Below are positions 35,367-43,493 of a stretch of 45,084 bases of DNA, piece by piece; within the stretch, counting starts at the first letter, position 1; every line of letters begins with the position of its first letter. The position numbers and the translations under genes were made by a program. The stretch is taken from NCBI GenBank assembly GCA_019359215.1, contig JAHHHS010000061.1, forward strand, positions 1-45,084, in the 5' to 3' direction. The stretch comes from Nostoc indistinguendum CM1-VF10. Its GTDB lineage: Bacteria > Cyanobacteriota > Cyanobacteriia > Cyanobacteriales > Nostocaceae. The notes under the pieces were generated by a model, which was not told where the DNA came from, did not search any database, and saw nothing but the letters and a program-made list of their open reading frames with translations.

Positions 35367-36026
35367 ATGAAAGCATTTGTAGCAGGGGCAACGGGTGAAA
35401 CAGGTCGCCGGATTGTGCAAGAGTTGATAGCGCGGAATATTCCCGTCCGAGCCTTGGTAAGGGATATAGAGAAAGCTAGGGGTATTCTGTCTCCTGAAGC
35501 CGAATTAGTAGTAGGTGACGTGTTACAACCACAAAGTTTAAATGCTGCGTTGGGAGATAGCACAGTTTTGTTGGTTGCTACTGGTGCAAAACCTAGCTTT
35601 GACCCCACTGGTCCCTATAAAGTAGATTTTGAAGGAACTAAAAATCTAGTAGAAGCTGCTAGGGCAAAGGGAATTGAGCATTTTGTCTTAGTTTCTTCTT
35701 TGTGTACTTCGCAGTTATTCCATCCACTGAACTTGTTTTGGCTGATTTTAGTGTGGAAAAAACAAGCTGAAGAGTATATCCAGAAAAGTGGTCTAACCTA
35801 TACCATTGTGCGACCTGGTGGGTTGAAAAATGAAGATAACACCGACGCGATCGTAATGCAGAGTGCTGATACACTCTTTGACGGTAGCATCCCCAGGCAA
35901 AAAGTCGCCCAAGTTGCTGTTGAGGCGCTGTTTGAAGCGGATGCACGCAATAAAATTGTCGAGATTGTTGCCAAACCTGAAGCTACTTCCAAAACTTTTG
36001 GTGAGTTATTTGCTAACGTCGCGTAA
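35367..36026 (+). CDS. NAD(P)-binding atypical SDR (Ycf39/Tic62-like)
   Basis: A 219-residue Rossmann protein. GATGETGRRIVQEL at residues 7-20 is the atypical-SDR dinucleotide loop. GDVLQPQSL, VLLVATGAKPSFDPTGPYKV, VDFEGTKNLVEAA and FVLVSSL follow. A Tyr-Lys pair is absent at the classical position, and YTIVRPGGL closes the fold. This pattern fits NmrA/Ycf39/Tic62-like proteins that bind NAD(P)H and often act in redox sensing or as chaperones for photosystem assembly rather than as oxidoreductases. The ATG is at 35367. It is monocistronic. Its substrate is unknown. Confidence 0.87.
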   Translation: MKAFVAGATGETGRRIVQELIARNIPVRALVRDIEKARGILSPEAELVVGDVLQPQSLNAALGDSTVLLVATGAKPSFDPTGPYKVDFEGTKNLVEAARAKGIEHFVLVSSLCTSQLFHPLNLFWLILVWKKQAEEYIQKSGLTYTIVRPGGLKNEDNTDAIVMQSADTLFDGSIPRQKVAQVAVEALFEADARNKIVEIVAKPEATSKTFGELFANVA

Positions 36027-36200
36027 TCAACCAGTGGGGAGTTAGGAGTTAAAACTCTTTTGCTTGGATACAACACGCGCTTTGGGCACAGCATTGCTGT
36101 GCCCCCACGAACAGGCAGTCTGTATTAGAGTGAACTTTGCCAGAATGAGTTCGTCGATGATTTTTGTGAGCAAAAAGAGCGAATTTGAAGGAGTCGGACT

Positions 36201-36929
36201 CTGAAAGGCTTTAAATTCAAAGGTGTTGAAAAACTTATTGGGCCAATAGCCGCGCTTCTTGGCTTTGTGTATTTGTTGCAATGGTATATTACTGGAGACT
36301 TGCGATCGCCTTCTGATCCCATCTTTGCAGTTAAACAGCCGCCTTTGGTAATGAAAGGGGGCGACCCCTATATCCGCGCTTTAATGCGAACCATCTCGGC
36401 GAGTGAAGCGAGTGGTAATCGTCCCTATTCGCTGTTATATGGTGGACAACAAGTCAACGACCTTAGCCGACATCCTGAGATATGCGTCACAATTGTTACA
36501 GGTCCAAATACAGGTAATTGTTCTACGGCTGCTGGCAGATATCAAATTATCAATATTACTTGGTATCGTTTAGCCCCCCTTTATCACCCAAATCCAATGC
36601 AAATGATGTTTTGGACTGCTTATAGTTTTGAAGCAGAATATCAAGATGTAGTTGTTTACCGTTGGCTAAATGATTCTAAAGTTTGGAGAACAGATATTTC
36701 TCAACTGTTGCGTCAGGGAAAGTTAAATGATGTTTTGCGGCGACTCTCTCCCACCTGGACAAGTCTAGGATATGGTATAGAAACTAATTCTGTTAGTAGC
36801 TCTTTACCTAAGATTTATCAGAAAATGTTGCAAGAGGAATTAACCGCAGTTAATCAACTAAAAACCCCGAATTCGACACCATCCCCAACTCCTTCTAGCA
36901 ATGCAGTAAAAAAGTTGCCAAAGCCGTGA
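36201..36929 (+). CDS. Membrane-anchored lysozyme-like protein (GH24/GH104-type), likely CTG start
   Basis: The catalytic region contains ALMRTISASEASGNRPYSLL, where the Glu is the likely acid, then CSTAAGRYQIINITWYRL, matching lambda-type lysozyme (SAAGRYQ). Two Cys pairs are present. The first classical in-frame start is GTG at 36267, but it lies in the middle of the hydrophobic helix LIGPIAALLGFVYLLQWYI. The frame is open upstream to a TGA at 36185-36187. A good ribosome site AAGGAG (36188-36193) stands seven bases before a CTG at 36201, which would give LKGFKFKGVEKLIG and a complete N-terminal membrane anchor. I therefore start at 36201 (242 residues). The C-terminal tail is Pro/Ser/Thr-rich. 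It probably acts on peptidoglycan in the periplasm. Confidence 0.76.
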   Translation: MKGFKFKGVEKLIGPIAALLGFVYLLQWYITGDLRSPSDPIFAVKQPPLVMKGGDPYIRALMRTISASEASGNRPYSLLYGGQQVNDLSRHPEICVTIVTGPNTGNCSTAAGRYQIINITWYRLAPLYHPNPMQMMFWTAYSFEAEYQDVVVYRWLNDSKVWRTDISQLLRQGKLNDVLRRLSPTWTSLGYGIETNSVSSSLPKIYQKMLQEELTAVNQLKTPNSTPSPTPSSNAVKKLPKP

Positions 36930-36931
36930 AG

Positions 36932-37762
36932 TTATTCTAATTTTTCACTTGCTGCATACAAAAAATCTTTAATATTTTCCACAAATGCTAAGGTATTTTC
37001 AAAGTGGATATTATGTCCAGCATTACTAATTATTGTTAGTTGAGCAAATTCACAGATTTGAGCCATTTCTGCATTAATAGATATAAATTTTTCATCATAT
37101 TCACCGACTAGTAAGAGCAGAGGTATTTTATTTTCTTGTAGCTTTTCCCACAAAGAAGGTTGGCATCCAATACCCATGAAGCGTAATGATTTATCTAATT
37201 CTTGTGGATTATTTTGCAACCGATTTTCTATCATGCGATCGTATTCTGAATGATTTTTTATAGAACCAAAAATTGGTTGATTATACCAATTTGATAAAAA
37301 AGTTACAAAATCACTTTTTCCAAGACTTCTTGTCAGTTTTCCGCCTATTTGCGTATCAAGTTTAATGCGTTCTAATCTTTCTAATTCTGTTGTGAAACCT
37401 GGGGAAGCTGACTCTAAGACAACTTTATGAAAACGTTCTGGAAAATGCAGAGTGAGGTATAAAGCCAATCTCCCACCCATTGAATAACCAATTAAAAAAC
37501 ATTTAGCAATTTTTAACTGATCCAGTAAGTTTATTAAAGCATCAGCAGTGTTTGCCATCGTATAGTACTCGTCCCCACCCAAAACTTTAGTTTTGCCGTG
37601 TCCAGGAAGGTCAAGTATTAAATAATAAAACTCGTCAGATAATAATTTTATGGCTTCATGAAATTCATCTATATTGCCCATAAAACCGTGCAAAAAAAGA
37701 ATTGGTGGTTTGTCTGGGTTGCCAATTAAGGAATAGTAAAATTGATAGTTTTCTCCGATCAT
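36932..37762 (-). CDS. menH: SHCHC synthase MenH (alpha/beta hydrolase)
   Basis: A 276-residue alpha/beta hydrolase fold. It has LHGFMGN at 24-30 (oxyanion loop), DLPGHGKT at 51-58, and IGYSMGGRLALYL with the nucleophile Ser94. The other triad residues are Asp223 (VGEYDEKF) and His250 (NAGHNIHFE). The LHGFMG, DLPGHG and YSMGGRLAL combination is typical of MenH, which eliminates pyruvate to make 2-succinyl-6-hydroxy-2,4-cyclohexadiene-1-carboxylate in phylloquinone (vitamin K1) synthesis for photosystem I. A general esterase is the alternative. It ends only two bases from the convergent lysozyme-like gene, with no terminator between. Confidence 0.82.
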   Translation of the reverse strand: MIGENYQFYYSLIGNPDKPPILFLHGFMGNIDEFHEAIKLLSDEFYYLILDLPGHGKTKVLGGDEYYTMANTADALINLLDQLKIAKCFLIGYSMGGRLALYLTLHFPERFHKVVLESASPGFTTELERLERIKLDTQIGGKLTRSLGKSDFVTFLSNWYNQPIFGSIKNHSEYDRMIENRLQNNPQELDKSLRFMGIGCQPSLWEKLQENKIPLLLLVGEYDEKFISINAEMAQICEFAQLTIISNAGHNIHFENTLAFVENIKDFLYAASEKLE

Positions 37763-38005
37763 AGTCTAGCTCAAAACCATCGTTGCTATACAGCAAATTA
37801 TCTTATTGAATAAGCTTATTTTCTCGTTTCCCGTTTTTAGGAGGGAACGAGGAAAAAGCAGAGAAAGTTTATTAAAATAGATTGGCTATCAGTTCACAAG
37901 CTGATGTTGCTATTGTGAATATCATGATGCACTATTGAATTTTAATGTATCGCTGTTAGTGCATCACCAATTTTGCAAATGTATTTCACATTATTCTTCT
38001 AATTT

Positions 38006-38407
38006 TTAAGGCAAAAATCGATCTAAAGCAGCTTTTAACTGTTTAATTTCAACCTCAATATTACCCTCTTGTGCGGCTCTAGCAATACACTCAGTTAAAT
38101 GTTCATCCAAAACAATTCGTGCTACCTTATCTAATGCGCCCCGCACTGCGGCAATTTGCAGTAGAACATCAGGACAAGGGCTATTTTGCTGCACCATTGT
38201 TTTGATACCACGAACATGACCTTCTATCCGCGATAATCGATTGGCAATTCGTCGTAATGACTCTTCGCTATGGACGTGAGGATGAGCCGACTCTGGACTG
38301 TCATGAGTATGATCAGTATGCTGGTGGTCTGTATTGTGATGGTGGGAATGCTCTGCTTGCTGGGATGTTGGCAAGGATTCCTTAGCTAATTGGTTTGATC
38401 CGTTCAT
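38006..38407 (-). CDS. CsoR/RcnR-family metal sensor with His-rich N-terminus (InrS-like)
   Basis: A 133-residue DUF156 repressor. The four-helix core begins LRRIANRLSRIEGHVRGIKTM. Metal ligands at the usual W-x-H-C positions include Cys78 (NSPCPDV), His103 and Cys107 (LDEHLTEC). The N-terminal 45 residues hold a dozen His residues in HSHHH, DHQHTDHTHD and HPHVH clusters, which fits the nickel sensor InrS of cyanobacteria better than a copper CsoR. Family members release DNA when metal binds, derepressing efflux. No efflux pump gene is adjacent in this window. Copper or cobalt remain alternatives. It is monocistronic, with 243 bp before menH. Confidence 0.86.
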   Translation of the reverse strand: MNGSNQLAKESLPTSQQAEHSHHHNTDHQHTDHTHDSPESAHPHVHSEESLRRIANRLSRIEGHVRGIKTMVQQNSPCPDVLLQIAAVRGALDKVARIVLDEHLTECIARAAQEGNIEVEIKQLKAALDRFLP

Positions 38408-38576
38408 AGGTTATCAAAAGACTTGTAGTACTAAAATCCTAGCCTAGTGCGTTGCAGGGAGTGGGGAATGGGTAAGAGGACTTGGGGACAAGTCTTTCAC
38501 CTTGTCCCTAATTCTCACTCAAGTCACCTTGTCCCCCCTATTTCCTACTCCCTACTCTCCATTCCCCCTAATTCTA

Positions 38577-39785
38577 CTACTGACGATTGGCTCTTTCTTG
38601 GGGAATAATTTCTGTTACTACCCTACCGCTAGAATTGCCACCTTTGACAACAATATTTTCTGTTTGCAGATTACCAACGGCTGTTTCACCTGTAAAATTT
38701 AACCTTGGGTCAACTTGCCAATAAACGACATTTCCCTGAGCTTCAACCAACTTGTTGTCTAAATACCAAGTTAATGTATTAGATTTCAAAGACTGGCGAC
38801 GCTGACCAATGGCGTTGACGTTACCTGTTAAATAAACCGTTTTTTGCGGTATTTTCATTTCACCTTTATTGGCGGTCACGGTAAGATTCTCGGCACGTTG
38901 GAACATCCGTACGGGGGAATTCGTAGTAACAGTTTCTGCGTTCATGTTCCAGGTCATCGAGTTACTAGTTATTTGCACTGGCGGGTTTAGTAATTCTAAT
39001 TGAGCATTCTGTTTAATAGTGGCAATTTTCGTTTTTAAGTTGACTTCGGCAGAATTTCCTTTGCCGCGATCGCTAATTTTATTATCTTTGTAACGGTCAA
39101 TTTCTAAAGGGCGATCGCCAATCAATTTTTCTTCTTTAATATTCCAAATCAAATGCTCGGTTCTTACTTGTAATTGGGGATCAGAGGAATTTGCTACTAC
39201 CCTTCCAGAAAATTCTATACGCTGTTCGCGGGTTTTAACTCGCGCTTCTTGCGCTACAGCTTGTAGTTGTTTATGATTACCGTTAATTTGGTTGCGGACA
39301 ATCAACAAATCATCTTGGGGTCGCCATTCTAATTCATTACCTTGCAATATAATTCCATTACTGGGATCTGTAGCAAATATCCTACCTTTGAGAAACAACT
39401 GCTTCCCATCTTGTTCAATATCTGCAACATCTGCTTTGATTTGGTAAACTACTTTGCCATCTTGGTATAGTTCACCATAAGGACTTTCAGCCTGACCAAT
39501 TTGTTTTTCTTTGGTGTATTTTGCCTTTTTAGCTTGGACTTTCCAAGTTGGTCGTCCCACTTCATCTGCCTGTTCTAAGGTGACATCAAAGAAAGTCAAA
39601 TTGCTATCTTCGTTAGATGAAGCCGCAGAATTTTCTTGAGAAGCTAGGGGAGATTTATCGCTGCAAGCAACTAAACTAAATATCAATAAACAAATCAAAG
39701 GTAAAAAAAGGAAGGGAGGAGTGGGGGAGTAATTTTTAATTTTTCTCTCCCCCTGTCTCCCCCTTTTATGAAATTGATAAGCCAT
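38577..39785 (-). CDS. lptC: LptC-type LPS export protein (lipoprotein)
   Basis: A 402-residue protein. The N-terminal hydrophobic segment PFLFLPLICLLIFSLVAC ends in a lipobox with Cys41, so it is a predicted lipoprotein or membrane-anchored protein. The remainder is beta-rich LptC/OstA-like repeats (TFFDVTLEQADEVGRPTWKV, KAKYTKEKQIGQAESPYGEL, GNELEWRPQDDLLIVRNQ and similar). Cyanobacterial LptC is longer than the proteobacterial one and probably bridges the LptB2FG transporter to the outer membrane. Residues 8-24 look like an inserted low-complexity stretch encoded by C-rich repeat DNA. Its ATG shares one base with the stop of the NYN gene (TAATG), indicating translational coupling. Confidence 0.87.
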   Translation of the reverse strand: MAYQFHKRGRQGERKIKNYSPTPPFLFLPLICLLIFSLVACSDKSPLASQENSAASSNEDSNLTFFDVTLEQADEVGRPTWKVQAKKAKYTKEKQIGQAESPYGELYQDGKVVYQIKADVADIEQDGKQLFLKGRIFATDPSNGIILQGNELEWRPQDDLLIVRNQINGNHKQLQAVAQEARVKTREQRIEFSGRVVANSSDPQLQVRTEHLIWNIKEEKLIGDRPLEIDRYKDNKISDRGKGNSAEVNLKTKIATIKQNAQLELLNPPVQITSNSMTWNMNAETVTTNSPVRMFQRAENLTVTANKGEMKIPQKTVYLTGNVNAIGQRRQSLKSNTLTWYLDNKLVEAQGNVVYWQVDPRLNFTGETAVGNLQTENIVVKGGNSSGRVVTEIIPQERANRQ

Positions 39786-40417
39786 TATTCTTGGATTTCT
39801 AGGTGTCCATCACTAGTTCTTGGATCTTCCAAAAAACCGATCCCAGATAATGGTCGGTATGGATAGCTTTGGCGAGGGGTTTTTTGAATATCTTCTTTGA
39901 TGGCTTCTAAATCAATGTAGCGATCGCTTACATTAATCAAGCTATCGCTAGTCATCGAACGCAAGCTCACTACTTCTACCCGCACGCCGCGATAGCTGAC
40001 TGAATTTACCGCATATGCCAAATCCCCATCCCCGCTTACTAAAACTGCGGTATCATAAGAATCTACTAGTGCCATCATGTCTACTGCTATTTCTACATCC
40101 AGGTTAGCTTTTTTAGAACCATCTGGTAGCTGGACTAAATCTTTAGCAATGACTCGATAGCCATTGCGGCGCATCCACAGCAAAAACCCTTGTTGTTTCT
40201 CGTTTGTCCGGTCTACACCAGTGTAGAAAAAAGACCGCAGTAGTCTAGAACCACCAGTTAATCTACATAACAGCTTCGTGTAATCGATTTCAATTCCTAG
40301 TTGCAGCGCAGCGTAAAATAGATTTGAGCCATCAATAAATATGGCGACTCTGCCCCGATTCTCCAAAACTTGTTCTGGCGTAAATATTGAATCGGTTTCA
40401 AAATTATTCAACATCAT
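39785..40417 (-). CDS. LabA-like NYN domain protein
   Basis: A 210-residue NYN (PIN-like) protein. RVAIFIDGSNLFYAALQLGI supplies Asp29 and Asn32. KKANLDVEIAVDMMALV supplies Asp107 and Asp113. AVLVSGDGDLAYAV supplies Asp130 and Asp132. These acidic residues form the metal site of the NYN ribonuclease-like fold, so RNA binding or cleavage is plausible. The family includes cyanobacterial LabA, which affects circadian output, but LabA-like genes are also common without a clock role. The MM start at 40417 or 40414 is equivalent. It is the first gene of a two-gene unit with lptC (one-base overlap). Confidence 0.86.
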   Translation of the reverse strand: MMLNNFETDSIFTPEQVLENRGRVAIFIDGSNLFYAALQLGIEIDYTKLLCRLTGGSRLLRSFFYTGVDRTNEKQQGFLLWMRRNGYRVIAKDLVQLPDGSKKANLDVEIAVDMMALVDSYDTAVLVSGDGDLAYAVNSVSYRGVRVEVVSLRSMTSDSLINVSDRYIDLEAIKEDIQKTPRQSYPYRPLSGIGFLEDPRTSDGHLEIQE

Positions 40418-40582
40418 TGTGATACCTCAATTTTTATCCCTGTTATTTTTGATACAAATTACCAACTTTTAGATGCTAGTCACAGCGGCTTATGATAATG
40501 TTCCGGGACTAATTTAAGTTCAGCCCCGATAAATTTTTACCAGAGAAATAAGAAATTGAACAAAATCAGATTTTGATAAGGA

Positions 40583-42187
40583 CTACTCGTTTTTTGGGGG
40601 TTCTATTCGCTTAAAAATCGGTTGGGGTGTACCCAACTGTTGTTTACTAGATAGTATCCCCCATGTTGCATGGGTGGTAAAAGGAGCGCTAACTGAAATT
40701 TGTATTTGATCGTTAAAGTTTATTCCAAAGCCCAGCTGGTGATAAATATCGCTACTGATGTTGGGAATAATTGGGGATAGCAGATAAGCTGCTAGTCTAA
40801 CCGATTCTAGAACTGCGTAGAGAACTTTTTCCACCGACTCCTGCTGTCCCTGTTTATATAATGACCAAGGAGCTTGTTCATCAATAAACTTATTACTGGT
40901 TTGTACCAGTGAAAGGATGACCTCACAGGCTTGACTGAAAGCTAACTCTTCATAGGCTTGTTTTACCTGTTCTCCTAGACGTAAACCATTTTTTTTCAAA
41001 GGATTTTCGTCAGGAATTGCTTCATTGCCGATTGAAGGTACACTATTGTCAACGCAGTATTTCTTCACCATGTTCAGGGTGCGATTGAGCAAATTACCTA
41101 AATCATTTGCTAAATCTGCATTCAGAACGTTAATGAACCTAACTTCATTAAAATCTCCATCCTTGCCAAATTCGATTTCCTTAAGGAAGTAATAACGAAC
41201 GGCATCACTACCATAGCGCTGAACTAACGCCACAGGATCAAGGGTGTTACCCAGACTTTTACCCATCTTTTGACCATCTTTGGTCAAAAAGCCATGTCCA
41301 AATACTCGTTCTGGCAAGGGTAAGCCAGCCGACAATAGCATTGCTGGCCAGTAAACTGCATGGAAGCGCAGAATATCCTTACCAATTAGGTGCAGGTTGA
41401 TTGGCCACCATGTTTCTAAGGCATTTGCTAAAGTCGGTTCTGCATCTGGTTCCAATAATGCCGTTACATAAGCTAACAGCGCGTCAAACCAGACATAAAG
41501 GGTGTGCTTGGGATCAACTGGTACAGGAAAGCCCCAATCTAAATTTACCCGCGAAATTGAAAAGTCTTGCAGCCCTTGATTTACAAAACTGAGGACTTCG
41601 TTGCGCCGACTTTCTGGTTGAATAAAATCTGGTCTAAATTGATAAAATTCTGTCAGCTTAGTTTGATATTTGGATAAGCGGAAAAAATAGTTTTGCTCGT
41701 CTCGCCACTCGACTTCTTTGTTAGTATGAATTGGGCAACGGTGTCCTTCTAGTAGGTCGCGTTCTTCTTTAAATTCTTCGCAGGATACGCAATACCAGCC
41801 TTTTTGTTGTCCCTGGTAGATATCACCAGATTTCCATACTCGCTCAAAGAATTCTTTAACGATCGCTTCATGACGAGCAGCAGTAGTCCGGCTAAAGCGA
41901 TCATATTGAATGTCAAGTAACTGCCACAAATTAACGAAGCTAGGGACAATTTCATCACAAAATTCTTGTGGCGCTTTGCCTAAACTTTCTGCCGATCGCT
42001 GAATTTTCTGCCCGTGTTCATCTGTACCTGTAATCAGTAATACCCGATGCCCCAGGAGTCTTTGAAATCGAGCTACTACATCTGCTGCGATCGTCGTATA
42101 GGCACTGCCTATATGAGGGACATCGTTTACATAATATAGTGGTGTTGTTAGTGCAAATGTCAATTCTTTTTTTTTCACTGGATTCAT
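40583..42187 (-). CDS. metG: Methionyl-tRNA synthetase
   Basis: A class I aminoacyl-tRNA synthetase of 534 residues. The HIGH motif is PHIGSAY at 24-30. The KMSKS motif is KMGKSLG near 307-313. A zinc knuckle has Cys133, Cys136, Cys151 and His154 in the connective polypeptide. Then come the MetRS-specific VYWPAMLLSAGLPLPERVFG and the anticodon-binding helical domain (ALANDLGNLLNRTLNMVKKY). There is no C-terminal EMAPII-type tRNA-binding extension, which is normal for cyanobacteria. The ATG is at 42187. It is monocistronic. All catalytic motifs are present. Confidence 0.96.
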   Translation of the reverse strand: MNPVKKKELTFALTTPLYYVNDVPHIGSAYTTIAADVVARFQRLLGHRVLLITGTDEHGQKIQRSAESLGKAPQEFCDEIVPSFVNLWQLLDIQYDRFSRTTAARHEAIVKEFFERVWKSGDIYQGQQKGWYCVSCEEFKEERDLLEGHRCPIHTNKEVEWRDEQNYFFRLSKYQTKLTEFYQFRPDFIQPESRRNEVLSFVNQGLQDFSISRVNLDWGFPVPVDPKHTLYVWFDALLAYVTALLEPDAEPTLANALETWWPINLHLIGKDILRFHAVYWPAMLLSAGLPLPERVFGHGFLTKDGQKMGKSLGNTLDPVALVQRYGSDAVRYYFLKEIEFGKDGDFNEVRFINVLNADLANDLGNLLNRTLNMVKKYCVDNSVPSIGNEAIPDENPLKKNGLRLGEQVKQAYEELAFSQACEVILSLVQTSNKFIDEQAPWSLYKQGQQESVEKVLYAVLESVRLAAYLLSPIIPNISSDIYHQLGFGINFNDQIQISVSAPFTTHATWGILSSKQQLGTPQPIFKRIEPPKNE

Positions 42188-42557
42188 GCAAAATAAAAAT
42201 TAACTTATAAAATCTTTTACTTTTATCGGAAAAACCAGGCAATTATACAATAATATTTTTATTTTTTCCAATGATACCTTAATATTAGCAAATTTTTCCG
42301 GTCAAAAATTGTTTTGTAATATGCATCAATTCAACTCATTTTTGCCTACAAGAAAGGAATGAACTAATGATAATTTTTTTGAATACTTTCTATTAGAAAA
42401 TATTGTGATCAAAAATACATAATCTAGGATGGTGAAAATTTAGCTGTTTTTGTAGATTAGACATTTCTATCTTAAGACGGTCATGGCAGTGGTAAAGAAA
42501 TGTAAAAATTAAATTAAGATAAACTGCCACCTTTAACGGAAAATATATTGATTAGGT
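42188..42557. other. AT-rich divergent intergenic region
   Basis: 370 bp between metG and the divergent acyltransferase gene. It should carry both promoters. No repeat, hairpin or small gene is seen. Confidence 0.4.
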
Positions 42558-43283
42558 ATGAGTCGAAATAGCCCCCTGGAGATTTCTCGCGCTTTGGTGG
42601 CGGCACTCTCAACGCAAATGTTTCGTTATTACGAGGATCGCATTCCCCAGGATGCCAGCGTCTTGGTAGTTAGTAATCACCGCAGCTTTATGGATGCGCT
42701 GATTTTAATGGCGGCGTTATCAAGTCCGATTCGCTTTGCTTGTCATCACTACATGGGACAAGTGCCAGTAATGCGGGAAATTGTCACCGGGCAATTGGGG
42801 TGTTTTCCTTTAGAGAAAACTCAAAACCGCCAGCAAAGCTTTTTTTCGCAGTCGCAGGTGCTATTGCAGTCTCGGCAGATGGTGGGAGTATTTCCAGAAG
42901 GGACTCAACCAATGGTGAAATTTACTCAGCCAAACCATGTGGGTGACTTTCAGAGGGGTTTTGCCCATTTGGCATTGCGGGCTGATGTTCAGGATTTAGC
43001 TATTTTACCGATCGCGATCGCCTCCTTAGAAGAAGTAAACACTTCTGGTTTCCCCTTAAGGCTTTTGAGTCTATTTGACCCTTCAGAACCTTTATTTAAC
43101 CAAAGTGGTTGGCATCCTCTGGTAATTTATCGTCGGGTTGCAGTGTTAATCGGTCGCCCTTATTGGATTACGCCCCAACATCAAAAACAATATCATGGCA
43201 AACAAGCCAGAACTGTTGTGGCTGAACTGACAGAACACTGTCATGGTGAAATTAGGAACTTACTGCGTCAAGGTTGCTATTAG
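42558..43283 (+). CDS. PlsC-type 1-acyl-glycerol-phosphate acyltransferase family protein
   Basis: A 241-residue LPLAT-family enzyme. The catalytic H-x4-D motif is NHRSFMD (His41, Asp46). The substrate-binding EGT motif is VFPEGTQP (Glu114 to Thr116). A further conserved block is FQRGFAHLAL followed by ILPIAIASLEE. It lacks a strong N-terminal membrane helix, so it may be peripheral. The ATG is at 42558. The next gene on the same strand, 210 bp away, is an alpha/beta hydrolase. Plant phytyl-ester synthases fuse a hydrolase to an acyltransferase domain of this superfamily, so a role in storage or phytyl-ester lipids is as possible as phosphatidic acid synthesis. Confidence 0.85.
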   Translation: MSRNSPLEISRALVAALSTQMFRYYEDRIPQDASVLVVSNHRSFMDALILMAALSSPIRFACHHYMGQVPVMREIVTGQLGCFPLEKTQNRQQSFFSQSQVLLQSRQMVGVFPEGTQPMVKFTQPNHVGDFQRGFAHLALRADVQDLAILPIAIASLEEVNTSGFPLRLLSLFDPSEPLFNQSGWHPLVIYRRVAVLIGRPYWITPQHQKQYHGKQARTVVAELTEHCHGEIRNLLRQGCY

Positions 43284-43493
43284 AGCCATTCGATTTTGGG
43301 AATGCTACGCGTAGCTTGCTTCCACTAAGTGGTACGGCTTTGCTCAGTCGAACAATTTTGGATTGTCCCCATAAGTTTCAGTAGCTTGTAAGACTTTTTT
43401 TGTTTTTGCTCAAAAGTACCGAAGCTTCTAAAAGCAACAATCAGCAATCCAAAAGTTTTATACCATTGACTAATGACTAATGACTAATGACCA
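43284..43493. repeat. Repeat-rich spacer with palindrome and TGACTAA tandem repeat
   Basis: Near 43302-43313 GCTACGCGTAGC is a perfect palindrome belonging to a motif (GCTACGCGTAGCTTGCTTCC) that recurs in Nostoc genomes. Part of it, AGCAAGCTACGCG, also appears near 29261-29273. At about 43467-43499 the heptamer TGACTAA is repeated about four times and runs into the start codon of the next gene. Confidence 0.75.
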
